This document shows positions 8,703 to 18,333 of a DNA stretch of 64,000 nucleotides, piece after piece. Position 1 is the stretch's first letter. Each line of letters starts with the position of its first letter. The position numbers and the translations under genes are program-made. Location: positions 72,007 through 136,006 of the forward strand of contig DHVB01000021.1 in the NCBI GenBank assembly GCA_002412425.1, given 5' to 3'. The notes below the pieces were generated by a model. The model saw only the letters and a program-made list of their open reading frames with translations. It did no database searches and had not been told where the DNA came from. This DNA is from Bacteroidales bacterium UBA5219 (GTDB lineage: Bacteria; Bacteroidota; Bacteroidia; Bacteroidales; ML635J-15).

Positions 8703-9470
8703 TTATTTAGCAAATTGTTTCCAAAAATCGAAATCTGTATTCTTTTCAACTTTGTTTTGCATTGACCTTGGAAGTGTGTGCCAAAAGTTTAGCTTAGTAG
8801 TTTTCTCTAAATCTCGAATAGAAAGAGTATAGCTAAAAATATCTTTATCTGTAGCTTTCTCGTTAGGTATTAGAAAAGCTATTCCAGAAGTTAGAGTGTC
8901 GGAATGATATAATATTGTTTTATAAAAATATTTTGGAACACTAACTTTATTTTCGCCTATATTTTCTAAGTCATTTTCTAGCACAGGACCTGTAACAACA
9001 TAAATACAACCCAATTTCGAGCTTGTTGTTCTAACATAAGTTTCTAAATTTTTCCAAATTCCACGATTGAACGATGGCGCTTGTGGACTCATATTGCTGA
9101 AGTAGAAAGTTTCTACCATTGCTATTGAGTCAAAACTCATGTCTGCAGCAGGCAATAAATGTCCTTTGTCATATCCTGAATTTTTGTAGTCATTGTCGTT
9201 AGCAGTTCCTGTTGCGACAAGAGGGTCTGTCATAAATTTGTCTGTACGTTTCGCATTGCTTTCTGTCATATAATCTTTAAGTATATAAGCTACCCATTTT
9301 GATTGTTCGTGTTTTTCGCTGTAAACAAAACTGTAGTGAGTATGACAAAGCTTAGTCTCACTTTTTTTTACAGAAGGTGTTAGAATAGTTGTACAATCTT
9401 GCGAATAAGTATTAAAATAAATAAATAACGAAAGCAAAATTAGGACTGAAAATTTAATTATGCTCTTCAT
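8703..9470 (-). CDS. Secreted DNA/RNA non-specific endonuclease
   Basis: This is a beta-beta-alpha-metal nuclease of the NucA/EndA type. A signal peptide covers about residues 1-24 (cleavage after TYSQ), so it acts in the periplasm or outside the cell. The catalytic signature normally written DRGH reads DKGH (101-104) within GYDKGHLLPAADM. The metal-binding asparagine region follows as NMSPQAPSFNRGIWKNLE (126-143), which is complete. Two cysteines near the mature N-terminus (26, 42) could form a disulphide. Such enzymes degrade environmental DNA for nutrition. At 255 residues the length is typical of Bacteroidota homologues. Confidence 0.92.
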   Translation of the reverse strand: MKSIIKFSVLILLSLFIYFNTYSQDCTTILTPSVKKSETKLCHTHYSFVYSEKHEQSKWVAYILKDYMTESNAKRTDKFMTDPLVATGTANDNDYKNSGYDKGHLLPAADMSFDSIAMVETFYFSNMSPQAPSFNRGIWKNLETYVRTTSSKLGCIYVVTGPVLENDLENIGENKVSVPKYFYKTILYHSDTLTSGIAFLIPNEKATDKDIFSYTLSIRDLEKTTKLNFWHTLPRSMQNKVEKNTDFDFWKQFAK

Positions 9471-9482
9471 AGTATATTAAGT

Positions 9483-10133
9483 TTAAAAGTTTGTTTGTTG
9501 TTGATTTCTCATAGCACTACCCACAATATCTTCAAAGGCAACGAACAACATGCAAGAAGTTATAGGAAGAGTGAATAAAACACCAACGCCACAAGCTAAA
9601 ATTCCTGCAAAATTTATTAAAAACAGAATAAGTAAAAATCCGAAAAATGACCACCAATTTTTTGTAATAATTTTTCTGCTTAATTCCATTGCAGTCCAGA
9701 AATCATAATTGAAAAATATAATAAACATATTTGCAAATGAGTATGACACAGCAAGATACATTCCTGGAACAATTAGTAAAATCAATCCAACGGCAATAAA
9801 TATTGAACTTACAATATTTAAAAGTACTAAAGGTAGAAAAAAGTTAAATCCATTAAAAAAGTCGGCAAATTTTGGAGTGTTGCCTCTTATCACATCGTTT
9901 GCTACAAGGAAGAATCCTGCTATTAAAGGAGCTTGAAGTAAACTTAAAACACTTCCCACATACATTAGTGGAGGAGCACTTGCAATAGCAGCAACACCAA
10001 AAATAATTAAATAAAATCCAAAAAATCCGTTAGAGTACTTTTTAAAAAGCTCAAGACCTTCGTTTAGGTATTGTTCGGTTTTTACTTCATAACCATTGTT
10101 AATTAAGTCATTAAAAGCTTGATTGTATTCCAT
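9483..10133 (-). CDS. Multi-pass membrane protein of unknown function
   Basis: The 216-residue product has a soluble N-terminus of about 35 residues, then four or five hydrophobic segments (about 37-58, 63-82, 98-122, 124-146 and 160-190). The pattern of glycine-rich helices with IVPGMYLAVSYSFA and a conserved-looking FEDIVGSAMRNQ tail resembles the DUF975-like and glycerophosphoryl-diester-phosphodiesterase membrane-domain families, but I cannot assign it firmly. Its stop is 12 bases before the nuclease start, so they may be co-transcribed. No catalytic motif is visible. Confidence 0.7.
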   Translation of the reverse strand: MEYNQAFNDLINNGYEVKTEQYLNEGLELFKKYSNGFFGFYLIIFGVAAIASAPPLMYVGSVLSLLQAPLIAGFFLVANDVIRGNTPKFADFFNGFNFFLPLVLLNIVSSIFIAVGLILLIVPGMYLAVSYSFANMFIIFFNYDFWTAMELSRKIITKNWWSFFGFLLILFLINFAGILACGVGVLFTLPITSCMLFVAFEDIVGSAMRNQQQTNF

Positions 10134-10168
10134 AATTTTTAATTTTTTAAAATGTAAAAATAATATTT

Positions 10169-11911
10169 TTATTCATAAACTGCCGCATCTCCACTAACTA
10201 AATCAATATATTTTAATGATGGCGATTCAACAAAATCCATATTTGTGTATTTACACCATATCTTATCAACTTTTTCTATAGTTTTTTTGTCAGCACACAC
10301 AGGGTTGGGCCATTTTCTTTGAAAATTATTTTCTTTTAAATTTTTTGAACTTGCATTTATTAAAATAAAATCATCTTCAATTTTAACATCATAGATTGGG
10401 TCTATATTGTTTAGAATTAGCCAAAGAGCTGTGTGATTATCTTTTATAGCTTCTGGTTTATCAATAATTATATTTATTCCAGTAAGTTTTTTAGTTTTAT
10501 CAAATTCAGAATTTTTAATGAGTTTTATTTCTCTATTTTCTAATTTTTCATTTTGAGGATTTGTAGCATCAATTAAAATTTTGCCGCCAAATGCGTATGT
10601 GTATGCCGAATGGTCTAAAACATCAGCAGGACCTTTGCTGAAAATTGTATTGTTTTTTAAATCATTTACTTTTAATAATGTTTCAAAAACTTGTTTATCG
10701 TCTTGAATATCAATATTTTCGTTAAAGCAAATAATTATTTTTGAAAACATCATTTGTCCTGCACCAAGCAAGGCATTCATAATTTTAATTGCTTGTCCTT
10801 TATAAGTTGCTTTTGCTTTTACCAACACTAAATTATGTGCTACTCCATAGTCTGGCAATCTAATGTCTAAAACTTCTGGAGCTATTGCAATTTGAATTGG
10901 TTTTAAAAATATTCTTTCTGTTGCTTTTGAGAGATAAAAATCTTCCATTGGTGGAATTCCTACAATTGTGGCTGGATAAATAGGTTTTTTTCTGTGAGTT
11001 ATGCAAGTTACATGAAATTTTGGATAATAATCCGCAAGTGAATAAAAACCTGTGTGGTCGCCAAATGGTCCTTCAAGTGCAAGCTCTTCGTTAGGGTCTA
11101 TATAGCCTTCAATTACAAAATCAGCATCTTCGGGAATGAAAATATCGTTGGTAATTGATTTTACTAATTTTACATTTTTGTTTTTTAAAAATCCTGCCAA
11201 AATAAATTCGTCTATATCTTGTGGAAGAGGAGCGCTAGCACAATAAGTTAAGATTGGGTCTCCGCCTAAAACAACTGAAACAGGCATTTTTTTATTTAGT
11301 TTTTTATATTTTTCAAAATGTACAGCTCCGCCTTTATGCAAATGCCAATGCATTCCTGTTGTTTTATTATCAAAAACTTGCATTCTATACATTCCAATAT
11401 TTCTGATTTTTGTTTCGGGGTCTTCACTTATAACTAAAGGCAAAGTAATAAATCTTCCACCGTCATGTTTCCAACATTTTAAAATTGGAAGTTTTGACAA
11501 ATCTGGATTTTGCATAATTACATCTTGGCATTTTCCTTTTGACTTTAGTTTTTTAGGTATCCATTTTTTTAAATTTTTTAGTTCAGATAAAGCCGATAGT
11601 TTTTCAGAAAAAGTTTGTGGTGGATTTATTATATTATTAAAAAGCAAGTCAATTTTTTGAGAAGGTTCTTCCCAATTTTTAATTCCTAATATTGAAAACA
11701 TTCTTTTTTCGGAGCCAAAATGATTTATTAATAATGGAAAATCTGTACCTGTATTTTCAAAAAATAAGGCTTTGCCTCCTTTTGGGAGCTTCATCATTCT
11801 GTCTGCAAACTCTGTAATTTCAAGTTCGGGATTTACAAATTCATTTATTCTAATTAATTCGCCTTCTTTCTCGAATTTTGACACTAATATTTCTAAAGGA
11901 CTCTTGTTCAT
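10169..11911 (-). CDS. ubiD: UbiD-family prenylated-FMN decarboxylase
   Basis: UbiD enzymes decarboxylate aromatic or unsaturated acids using prenylated FMN. The 580 residues include the family core: RNIGMYRMQVFD with cofactor/metal-contact residues, MHWHLHKGG, VLGGDPILTYCASAPLP, and LEGPFGDHTGFYS, which carries the catalytic glutamate. In Bacteroidota, which make menaquinone, a decarboxylase of this kind acts in quinone biosynthesis (UbiD or MqnL role). No UbiX flavin prenyltransferase is in the window. The gene is divergent from the lipase gene, with 135 bases between. Confidence 0.88.
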   Translation of the reverse strand: MNKSPLEILVSKFEKEGELIRINEFVNPELEITEFADRMMKLPKGGKALFFENTGTDFPLLINHFGSEKRMFSILGIKNWEEPSQKIDLLFNNIINPPQTFSEKLSALSELKNLKKWIPKKLKSKGKCQDVIMQNPDLSKLPILKCWKHDGGRFITLPLVISEDPETKIRNIGMYRMQVFDNKTTGMHWHLHKGGAVHFEKYKKLNKKMPVSVVLGGDPILTYCASAPLPQDIDEFILAGFLKNKNVKLVKSITNDIFIPEDADFVIEGYIDPNEELALEGPFGDHTGFYSLADYYPKFHVTCITHRKKPIYPATIVGIPPMEDFYLSKATERIFLKPIQIAIAPEVLDIRLPDYGVAHNLVLVKAKATYKGQAIKIMNALLGAGQMMFSKIIICFNENIDIQDDKQVFETLLKVNDLKNNTIFSKGPADVLDHSAYTYAFGGKILIDATNPQNEKLENREIKLIKNSEFDKTKKLTGINIIIDKPEAIKDNHTALWLILNNIDPIYDVKIEDDFILINASSKNLKENNFQRKWPNPVCADKKTIEKVDKIWCKYTNMDFVESPSLKYIDLVSGDAAVYE

Positions 11912-12016
11912 TTATTCTATTTAACAAAGACGCAATATAATAAAATTAAGAATAAATCATTTAAAAATGTAATATAATTTTTACCGGACAGTAATGATTT
12001 TTTATTTAATTTTTAT

Positions 12017-12024
12017 TATTTTTG
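12017..12024 (+). promoter_or_regulatory. -7 promoter element before the lipase-like gene
   Basis: TATTTTTG matches TAnnTTTG exactly and is 22 bases before the ATG at 12047. The -33 position lacks a clear TTTG. It is the best promoter candidate in the 135-base divergent gap. Confidence 0.4.
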
Positions 12025-12046
12025 GCGGAGAAAAAGTGAAAAATTT

Positions 12047-13807
12047 ATGAAAAATTATTTAATATTTATTTTAATTGTTTTGTGTGCTAGTCAAGGAATT
12101 TATTCGCAAAACAAACTTCCATATCCTGTAATTTTTGTTCATGGGCTTACAGGTAGTGAAAAAACATTTGCTACTAGTATGGAGTTTTTACGTGATAGCT
12201 ATCAACTTGGAGATATCAATGTGTTTGATGCTGTTTTAAATGCTGACAATGACCTATCAACTGCCTTGTTGGAAAATGATGTAAAATGGGAAAACTTCGT
12301 TTTTAATGATAAAGTTATCTATCTCGGTCCAAGAAATTATACAGACAATAAAGATGATTATGTTCAAGAATGGACAGGGTCCAGCATTTTTGCAATAAAT
12401 TTCAAGGAAGAGAATATAAAAGGAGCCAGCGGATTTTTTTATAGTTATTTTGATCAAAGTAATCAATCTGCAATATATAAACAAGGTTATGCTCTAGGTA
12501 AAATGATACAAGAAGTTCTTGATTTTACAGGTGCTGACAAAGTTGTTTTAGTAGGTCATTCTATGGGTGGATTATGTATCAGAGAATATTTGCAAAGAAC
12601 TGACGAAAATGGTGTTCATGTAAATTGGATTGACCCTACAGTTGCAGATGGACATAAAGTAGCAAGAGTAGCAACATTTGGCACTCCGCATTTAGGTTCT
12701 AATACATCTCCTGACCCAACAAAATCTGACATTCCTGATGTGCAAGGCAAATCTGAAGCAAATCGAGATTTAATTTGGGAATACGATTCCTATACTTTTT
12801 GCAATACATATCCACAGGGAATTTATTTATTTGGAGGAAATGAGAATTGTATTGCAAGTGAAGGAGGGTTTTTCGGAAACTCAACTTTTTATAATGTTGA
12901 TGTAAATTGTAATGGAAGTGAAACTGATGACATAATTGGAATAAATGAAGGACCAGATAGCCAGTCATATAATCCAGAAATGCCTCTGCCACTGAATATC
13001 AAATATACATATATGACATCTATATGGCTTGGTTGGGATATAGGTTTAGTAGGTGATGGAGCAGTGGATATTAACAAGCAATGGCTCTACGACCAAGATA
13101 GAAATCCTGTACCTTTAGGAATTACAGATACATTACTTACCGATGTTATTCACACAAGCGAAGGTAGTGATTATTACACACTTATCCGTGGGCTTGACGA
13201 ACCTAATCAGTTTTCGCTTGCTTATACTTTAGAACCTGATAATGAAATAATTGGTTTTGTTACTTTTCAACAAAATGGAGTAGAAATTGACGAAGACGTA
13301 TTTAAACTTAAATCTGGCAATAATAATGCAATAGCCTTTGTTTTTAATGGAGAATCTTCAGGTGTAAACACAATACAATTTTATGATTTAAACGAAAATC
13401 TAATTCAGTCTAAAACAATTACTAATTTTATTGATACTACTATTATTAATATTCCTGCAAATGATGACGGTATTTATGTAAAGCTAATTGGAACAGCTAG
13501 TTCAACAACTTGGGAAAATCCATATAAAATTCACTTTATACCTTATGTAACAACAGAAATGCCAAATTACAATAATGCTTCAGTAAGCATTTTTCCAAAT
13601 CCTTCAAATGGGATATGCGAATTTAGCTTAATGAATATCTCAGATTGTTATATCAAAATATTTAACACTAATGGTGTTGAAGTTTTTCGCTCAGAAATAA
13701 CAAACCAGAAAGAATTAGATTTAAGTTTTTTGTCTAATGGTATTTATACTATAAAATTTGATTTTGATTCAGGTAGTTTAATTCAAAAATTAGTGATTAT
13801 ACGTTGA
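12047..13807 (+). CDS. Secreted alpha/beta-hydrolase (PGAP1/lipase-like) with T9SS sorting domain
   Basis: The 586-residue protein has a signal peptide (1-20), then an alpha/beta-hydrolase domain starting at PVIFVHGLTGS (27-37). The nucleophile elbow is GHSMGG with Ser172. This arrangement resembles PGAP1-like and triacylglycerol lipases and suggests esterase activity on lipids; the substrate is unknown. A middle region (about 385-500) looks beta-rich. The C-terminus, from IFPNPSNGICEF to LVIIR, is a T9SS type A sorting domain (PNP motif, IFNTNGVEV, SNGIYTIKF), so export by T9SS and surface attachment or release are expected. The gene is monocistronic, convergent with crcB. Confidence 0.88.
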   Translation: MKNYLIFILIVLCASQGIYSQNKLPYPVIFVHGLTGSEKTFATSMEFLRDSYQLGDINVFDAVLNADNDLSTALLENDVKWENFVFNDKVIYLGPRNYTDNKDDYVQEWTGSSIFAINFKEENIKGASGFFYSYFDQSNQSAIYKQGYALGKMIQEVLDFTGADKVVLVGHSMGGLCIREYLQRTDENGVHVNWIDPTVADGHKVARVATFGTPHLGSNTSPDPTKSDIPDVQGKSEANRDLIWEYDSYTFCNTYPQGIYLFGGNENCIASEGGFFGNSTFYNVDVNCNGSETDDIIGINEGPDSQSYNPEMPLPLNIKYTYMTSIWLGWDIGLVGDGAVDINKQWLYDQDRNPVPLGITDTLLTDVIHTSEGSDYYTLIRGLDEPNQFSLAYTLEPDNEIIGFVTFQQNGVEIDEDVFKLKSGNNNAIAFVFNGESSGVNTIQFYDLNENLIQSKTITNFIDTTIINIPANDDGIYVKLIGTASSTTWENPYKIHFIPYVTTEMPNYNNASVSIFPNPSNGICEFSLMNISDCYIKIFNTNGVEVFRSEITNQKELDLSFLSNGIYTIKFDFDSGSLIQKLVIIR

Positions 13808-13822
13808 GAAATTTTATCAGCT

Positions 13823-14200
13823 TTAAACTTTATTCGCAATTAGTAGTCCTAGAAAAGTAAATGTTAAGCAAACTATTACGCTTAGAGCAATGTATAAAAA
13901 ACTTGTTGTGTGATTTCCTGTTTGCAAAAGATTGAGAGTTTCGTTACTAAATGTTGAAAATGTGCTAAATCCACCACAAAAGCCTACAACCCAAAACATT
14001 TTAGCAGATGCTGAAATAATTTGTTTACTATCTGCTAAGCCAATTACAAAACCTACAATAAAACAGGCTAAAATATTTACTATAAATGTTCCGAGAGGGA
14101 AATTTGTTGAGTGTATTGAACTTATCCATTTTCCGAGTCCAAATCTTATAATTCCGCCTAGTCCGCTGCCTATAAAAATATAAATTGCATGTTTCAGCAT
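13823..14200 (-). CDS. crcB: CrcB/Fluc fluoride channel
   Basis: This small inner-membrane protein forms a dual-topology dimeric channel that expels fluoride. At 125 residues with four transmembrane helices it has the standard size. The family signatures GSGLGGIIRFGLGKWI near the N-terminus and GGFSTFSTFSNE in the third helix (phenylalanine box and Na+ site region) are intact. It follows asnB by nine bases. No fluoride riboswitch can be fitted in so short a gap. Confidence 0.94.
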   Translation of the reverse strand: MLKHAIYIFIGSGLGGIIRFGLGKWISSIHSTNFPLGTFIVNILACFIVGFVIGLADSKQIISASAKMFWVVGFCGGFSTFSTFSNETLNLLQTGNHTTSFLYIALSVIVCLTFTFLGLLIANKV

Positions 14201-14209
14201 GTTTGTAAT

Positions 14210-16072
14210 CTATTGGCTATACTTGTTTTTGATAAGAAATTTGTGTAAAATTATTAAGAGCCATAACCTATTGTAAAGGTAGTCTTTTCCTAACTTGAAT
14301 TCTGTAATAAGTTTTTGAACTTCGGAAAACTCAATAATATTAAATTCGTTTATAACACTTTCGTTTAAGTAATCTTTTATTAAAAATGCTAAATCTGTGT
14401 TAAGCCATGTTTTTAGTGGCATTGCAAATCCAGATTTAGGTCTGTCGAAAAATTCTCTTGGAAGATAATCGTATAAAATTTCTTTTAATAAAAACTTAGG
14501 AATATTTTTCGAGTTTTTTAATTTAGGATCTAAATTTAAAGCAAGTTCAACAATTCTGTGGTCTAGCAAAGGAACTCTCACTTCTAATCCATAACGCATT
14601 GATGCTCTGTCTATTTTGACTAGCAAGTCATCTTTTAAGTAGTATTTTAAATCAAAAATTGCTTGAGCTTCTTCGGGTGTAAGTTTTCTTACAAAATTTG
14701 AATAATCTTGTTCTAAGCTGTTGTCAAAGATTAGGTCAGGGTTTAAAATTTTTCTAAGTTCTTTTTCGCTAAAAAAGTATTGTTCTTGTGAAAAAATATG
14801 CGATTTTAGAGTGTCTTTATTTTTATATTTAAAAAGGTACGAAGCTCTTTTGCTTCTGTTGCTTGGTGAAAGTTCTAAAATTGTAGCAAAAACATTTCTA
14901 AAGTTTTTATATGGGAATTTGTTAAGTCTTTTTGCCCATGTATATGCTCCATATCCGTGGAAAAGCTCATCGCCACCATCTCCCGACAAAACAACTCCAA
15001 CCTTTTGTGTTGCGAATTTAGATATAAGCATTACTGGAATCGCTGAAGAGTCTGCAAAAGGCTCATCAAAAAAGTCAAGCATATCAAGTATGATACTTTT
15101 TACGTCATCTACAGAAACTATGTATTGATGATGATTTGTTCCTAAATAATCTGCAATTTGTTTTGCGTATTTCGATTCGTCGAATTTAGGCTCGTTAAAA
15201 CCAAGAGAAAAAGTGTCTATTTTTTGTGAATGAGTTTTTGCAGCAATTGCAGTAACAAGACTAGAGTCTATTCCTCCACTCAAAAATGTTCCAAATGGCA
15301 CATCGCTAAGCAAAGTCATTGAAACAGATGATTTTATTAGTGAGTGAACTCTTTCTTTAGCTTCGTGAAAATCGGTTATTACATTTCGTCTAATGTAGCC
15401 TTCAATATCCCAGTAGGATTCTAATCGAAAGCCGTTTTGTGAAACAATTCCAATTTGTCCACTAGGAAATTTTCTAATGTTAGTGTATATTGTATTAGGT
15501 TCTGGAATATAGCCTAAATGTAAAAATTCGTAGATTGCAAAATTATTTAGTTGTCTTTCTTCGCGAATTTGTTTTACTTGTAATAAAGCTTTGATTTCTG
15601 ATCCAAAAGCAAAATTTTTACCGTCCCAGTAATAGTACAATGGTTTTATTCCCATTCTATCTCTAAATACATATAAAATTTTCTCTTGCTTGTCATAAAT
15701 TGCAATAGCAAACATTCCAATTAGCTTATTTATGAATGTGATTCCCCATTCTGCAAAAGCTTCGATAATAACTTCAGTATCTGTATTGGTTTTTAGTTCT
15801 ATATTTAAGTCCTTAGCAATTTCTTTAAAATTATAAACTTCACCATTATAAACACAAATATATCTCATACGATGCGATTCCATTGGTTGGTTTGCATCAT
15901 CGGAAAGGTCTAAAATACTAAGCCTTTGATTTCCTAGTCCAATAGAGTCGGTATAAAAGACACCTCTTGCGTTTGGTCCTCTGTGTGCCAAGCAAGATGT
16001 CATAAGTTCAAGTTCATCTTTACTTACAAAATTCGGATTATCTTTGGTGTAAAAACCTGTTATTCCACACAT
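14210..16072 (-). CDS. asnB: Glutamine-hydrolysing asparagine synthetase
   Basis: AsnB makes asparagine from aspartate, ATP and glutamine. The N-terminal Ntn glutaminase starts MCGITGFYT, with Cys2 as nucleophile exposed after Met removal, and includes LAHRGPNARG and NGEVYNFKE. The synthetase domain has the PP-loop LSGGIDSSLVTAIAA (about 258-272). The length (620) and DFFDEPFADSSAIPVMLIS segment match the long AsnB group seen in surface-polysaccharide loci, whose members sometimes amidate other substrates. Here no polysaccharide cluster surrounds it, so asparagine synthesis is the simplest reading. It is followed by crcB on the same strand. Confidence 0.92.
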   Translation of the reverse strand: MCGITGFYTKDNPNFVSKDELELMTSCLAHRGPNARGVFYTDSIGLGNQRLSILDLSDDANQPMESHRMRYICVYNGEVYNFKEIAKDLNIELKTNTDTEVIIEAFAEWGITFINKLIGMFAIAIYDKQEKILYVFRDRMGIKPLYYYWDGKNFAFGSEIKALLQVKQIREERQLNNFAIYEFLHLGYIPEPNTIYTNIRKFPSGQIGIVSQNGFRLESYWDIEGYIRRNVITDFHEAKERVHSLIKSSVSMTLLSDVPFGTFLSGGIDSSLVTAIAAKTHSQKIDTFSLGFNEPKFDESKYAKQIADYLGTNHHQYIVSVDDVKSIILDMLDFFDEPFADSSAIPVMLISKFATQKVGVVLSGDGGDELFHGYGAYTWAKRLNKFPYKNFRNVFATILELSPSNRSKRASYLFKYKNKDTLKSHIFSQEQYFFSEKELRKILNPDLIFDNSLEQDYSNFVRKLTPEEAQAIFDLKYYLKDDLLVKIDRASMRYGLEVRVPLLDHRIVELALNLDPKLKNSKNIPKFLLKEILYDYLPREFFDRPKSGFAMPLKTWLNTDLAFLIKDYLNESVINEFNIIEFSEVQKLITEFKLGKDYLYNRLWLLIILHKFLIKNKYSQ

Positions 16073-16141
16073 CTATTTTCAAAAATTTTAAAAATCAAAA
16101 TTAATATAATTTTCATTACATTCCAGTTAATATTTATAAAA

Positions 16142-17524
16142 TTATATCATTTTGCGTGGGTCAACTATATTATCGAAGTCTTTTTCTGATATACTACCAA
16201 TTTCCATTGCTGATTCTTTTAGGCTTATTCCTTTTTTATGAGCGTTTTTTGCAATTTCCGCTGCTTTGTTGTATCCAATAGCTGTGTTGAGAGCAGTTAC
16301 AGTCATTAAAGATTTCTTTAAATATTCTTCTGTTTGTTTGTCATTAATTTTAACTCCAGAAACGCAATTGTTTAAGAATGAGTCGCATGCTTCGGCTAAA
16401 ATATTTGCAGATTCTAAAAAGTTCTTAATCATTACAGGTCTAAATACATTTAGTTCAAAATGCCCATTCATTGCAGAAGTTGTTATGCTTAAATCATTTC
16501 CAATGATTTGTGCACAAACCATTGTTATTGCTTCAATTTGAGTTGGATTAACTTTCCCTGGCATAATTGAAGAACCTGGTTCGTTTTCTGGAATAAGAAT
16601 TTCGTTTAGACCACATCTTGGACCACTTGCCATCATTCTAAAATCGTTTGCAATTTTATTTATTGCAACTGCAATTTGTTTTAATGCTGAATGTGTTTCT
16701 AAAATAGAATCGTGTGCAGCTAAAGCTTCAAATTTATTGGGAGCAGTTTTAAATTCTATTTTAGAAAATTCAGTTAGATGTTTGCAAACTTTTTTATCGT
16801 AAGCTTTTGGTGCATTTAAACCTGTTCCTACTGCTGTTCCGCCTATTGCAAGCTCAGAAAGGTGGTCTAAACTTTTTTCTAAAGCATTAATGCCATATTC
16901 TAATTGTGCAGCATATCCCGAAAATTCTTGTCCAAAACTTATTGGTGTCGCATCCATCATATGGGTTCTGCCTGTTTTAATTTTATTCGCAAATTCCTTA
17001 GATAGTTTTACAAATTCTTTGTGCAATCTTTTTAGAGCAGGTAGGGTTTTGTTTACAATTACAGTTTTTGCAGCAATATTCATTGCCGAAGGAAAAGTGT
17101 CGTTTGATGATTGACTTTTGTTAACGTCATCGTTTGGGTGTAGTAATTTTTTTGAATCTGTTAAACTTCCTCCATTTAGAACATGAGCACGGTTTGCAAT
17201 AACTTCGTTTAAGTTCATATTTGTTTGAGTGCCTGAACCAGTTTGAAAAACTACTAAAGGGAATTGGTCGTCAAGTTTTCCTTGACAAATTTCATCACAA
17301 ACATTAGCTATTGCTTTGGCTTTTTCTTCGCTTAAAACACCTTTGTTGTGGTTAGCTTTTGCACAAGATTTTTTTAAAATTGCCATAGCATAAATTACTT
17401 CTAAAGGCATTTTACCACCAATTTTAAAGTTTTGAAACGAACGCTGTGTTTGTGCTCCCCAGTATTTGTCGGCAGGAACATCAACTATTCCCATACTGTC
17501 TTTTTCTTGTCTAAATTTTGTCAT
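16142..17524 (-). CDS. fumC: Class II fumarate hydratase
   Basis: FumC interconverts fumarate and malate without an iron-sulfur cluster. The 460 residues include the superfamily signature GSSIMPGKVNPTQIEA, the SSNDTFPSAMNIAA segment, TGRTHMMDATPISFGQE and GTAVGTGLNAPKAY. These separate it from aspartase, which has a different substrate loop; aspartase is the main alternative but less likely. It is the last gene of the der-pheS-hydrolase-fumC run, two bases after the hydrolase stop. Confidence 0.94.
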   Translation of the reverse strand: MTKFRQEKDSMGIVDVPADKYWGAQTQRSFQNFKIGGKMPLEVIYAMAILKKSCAKANHNKGVLSEEKAKAIANVCDEICQGKLDDQFPLVVFQTGSGTQTNMNLNEVIANRAHVLNGGSLTDSKKLLHPNDDVNKSQSSNDTFPSAMNIAAKTVIVNKTLPALKRLHKEFVKLSKEFANKIKTGRTHMMDATPISFGQEFSGYAAQLEYGINALEKSLDHLSELAIGGTAVGTGLNAPKAYDKKVCKHLTEFSKIEFKTAPNKFEALAAHDSILETHSALKQIAVAINKIANDFRMMASGPRCGLNEILIPENEPGSSIMPGKVNPTQIEAITMVCAQIIGNDLSITTSAMNGHFELNVFRPVMIKNFLESANILAEACDSFLNNCVSGVKINDKQTEEYLKKSLMTVTALNTAIGYNKAAEIAKNAHKKGISLKESAMEIGSISEKDFDNIVDPRKMI

Positions 17525-17526
17525 GA

Positions 17527-18330
17527 TTAATCGATTAAAAAATTAAATATTTTGTTTGAAACTTCTTGTGGCTGTTCAATATGTAACCAATGTCCAGCAT
17601 TTTCAACTGTTTCGACTTTTGAATTAGGAAAAATAAATTCTATAAGTTTAAAATCTTGATTAGTGATATAATTTGATAAATCTCCTTTTAAAAAAAGTGT
17701 TGGTAAAAGTATTTTTTTTTCAATAAATTCATCTGTATCTAAGCCTTGTACAATTTCTGGAAAATTATTTGCAATTGCTTGCAGATTTAATTTCCAACAC
17801 ATTTTACCATCTTTTTTTATTAAATTTTTTAGAATAATATTTCTAATATTTTCTTCGTAATTTACTAATTCTTTGGCGACTTCACTATAGGATTTGTATT
17901 TTTTTAGTTCAAGTTTAAGCATGTTTGAAATTAAATTCAAATGGAAGTTTATGCTTGGTACATGTTGGCTTATGTTGGAATAATTTCGTGGTGAAATATC
18001 TGCAACAATTAGTTTGTTTATGTATTGTGGATATTTATTTGCAAAAAACATGGCAGTTTTTCCACCCATGGAATGACCTAAAAGATTAAATTTTTCGATA
18101 TTCAGAGAATCTGTCCAAATTTTTAAATCTTCTACGAGTTCAGGATATGTATGAGATGGATTATGAAATGATTTTCCGTGATTTCTTGCGTCAGGTAAAT
18201 AAATATTAAACTTATCGCTTAATAAATTTGCAACATTTGTCCAAGTTTCGCCACTGCCATAAAGTCCGTGTAAAATTACAAGATTGTCGTTTTTAATATT
18301 ATTGCCAGTTTTTAAGTGGTTTAAAATCAT
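17527..18330 (-). CDS. Alpha/beta-hydrolase, YbfF-like esterase
   Basis: The 267-residue cytosolic protein has the alpha/beta-hydrolase plan: oxyanion loop LHGLYGSGETW (20-30), nucleophile elbow LLGHSMGG with Ser87, an acid in LFLKGDLSNY, and the catalytic histidine in ENAGHWLHIEQP (H247). It most resembles short acyl-CoA or acyl esterases of the YbfF type and mitochondrial ABHD11. The natural substrate is unknown. It is packed between pheS (3-base gap) and fumC (2-base gap), so it is co-transcribed with both. Confidence 0.88.
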   Translation of the reverse strand: MILNHLKTGNNIKNDNLVILHGLYGSGETWTNVANLLSDKFNIYLPDARNHGKSFHNPSHTYPELVEDLKIWTDSLNIEKFNLLGHSMGGKTAMFFANKYPQYINKLIVADISPRNYSNISQHVPSINFHLNLISNMLKLELKKYKSYSEVAKELVNYEENIRNIILKNLIKKDGKMCWKLNLQAIANNFPEIVQGLDTDEFIEKKILLPTLFLKGDLSNYITNQDFKLIEFIFPNSKVETVENAGHWLHIEQPQEVSNKIFNFLID

Positions 18331-18333
18331 TTT

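Noticed and set aside
14721..15128. 135-codon plus-strand open frame inside asnB
   Set aside because: Antisense to the asparagine synthetase domain; no motif.
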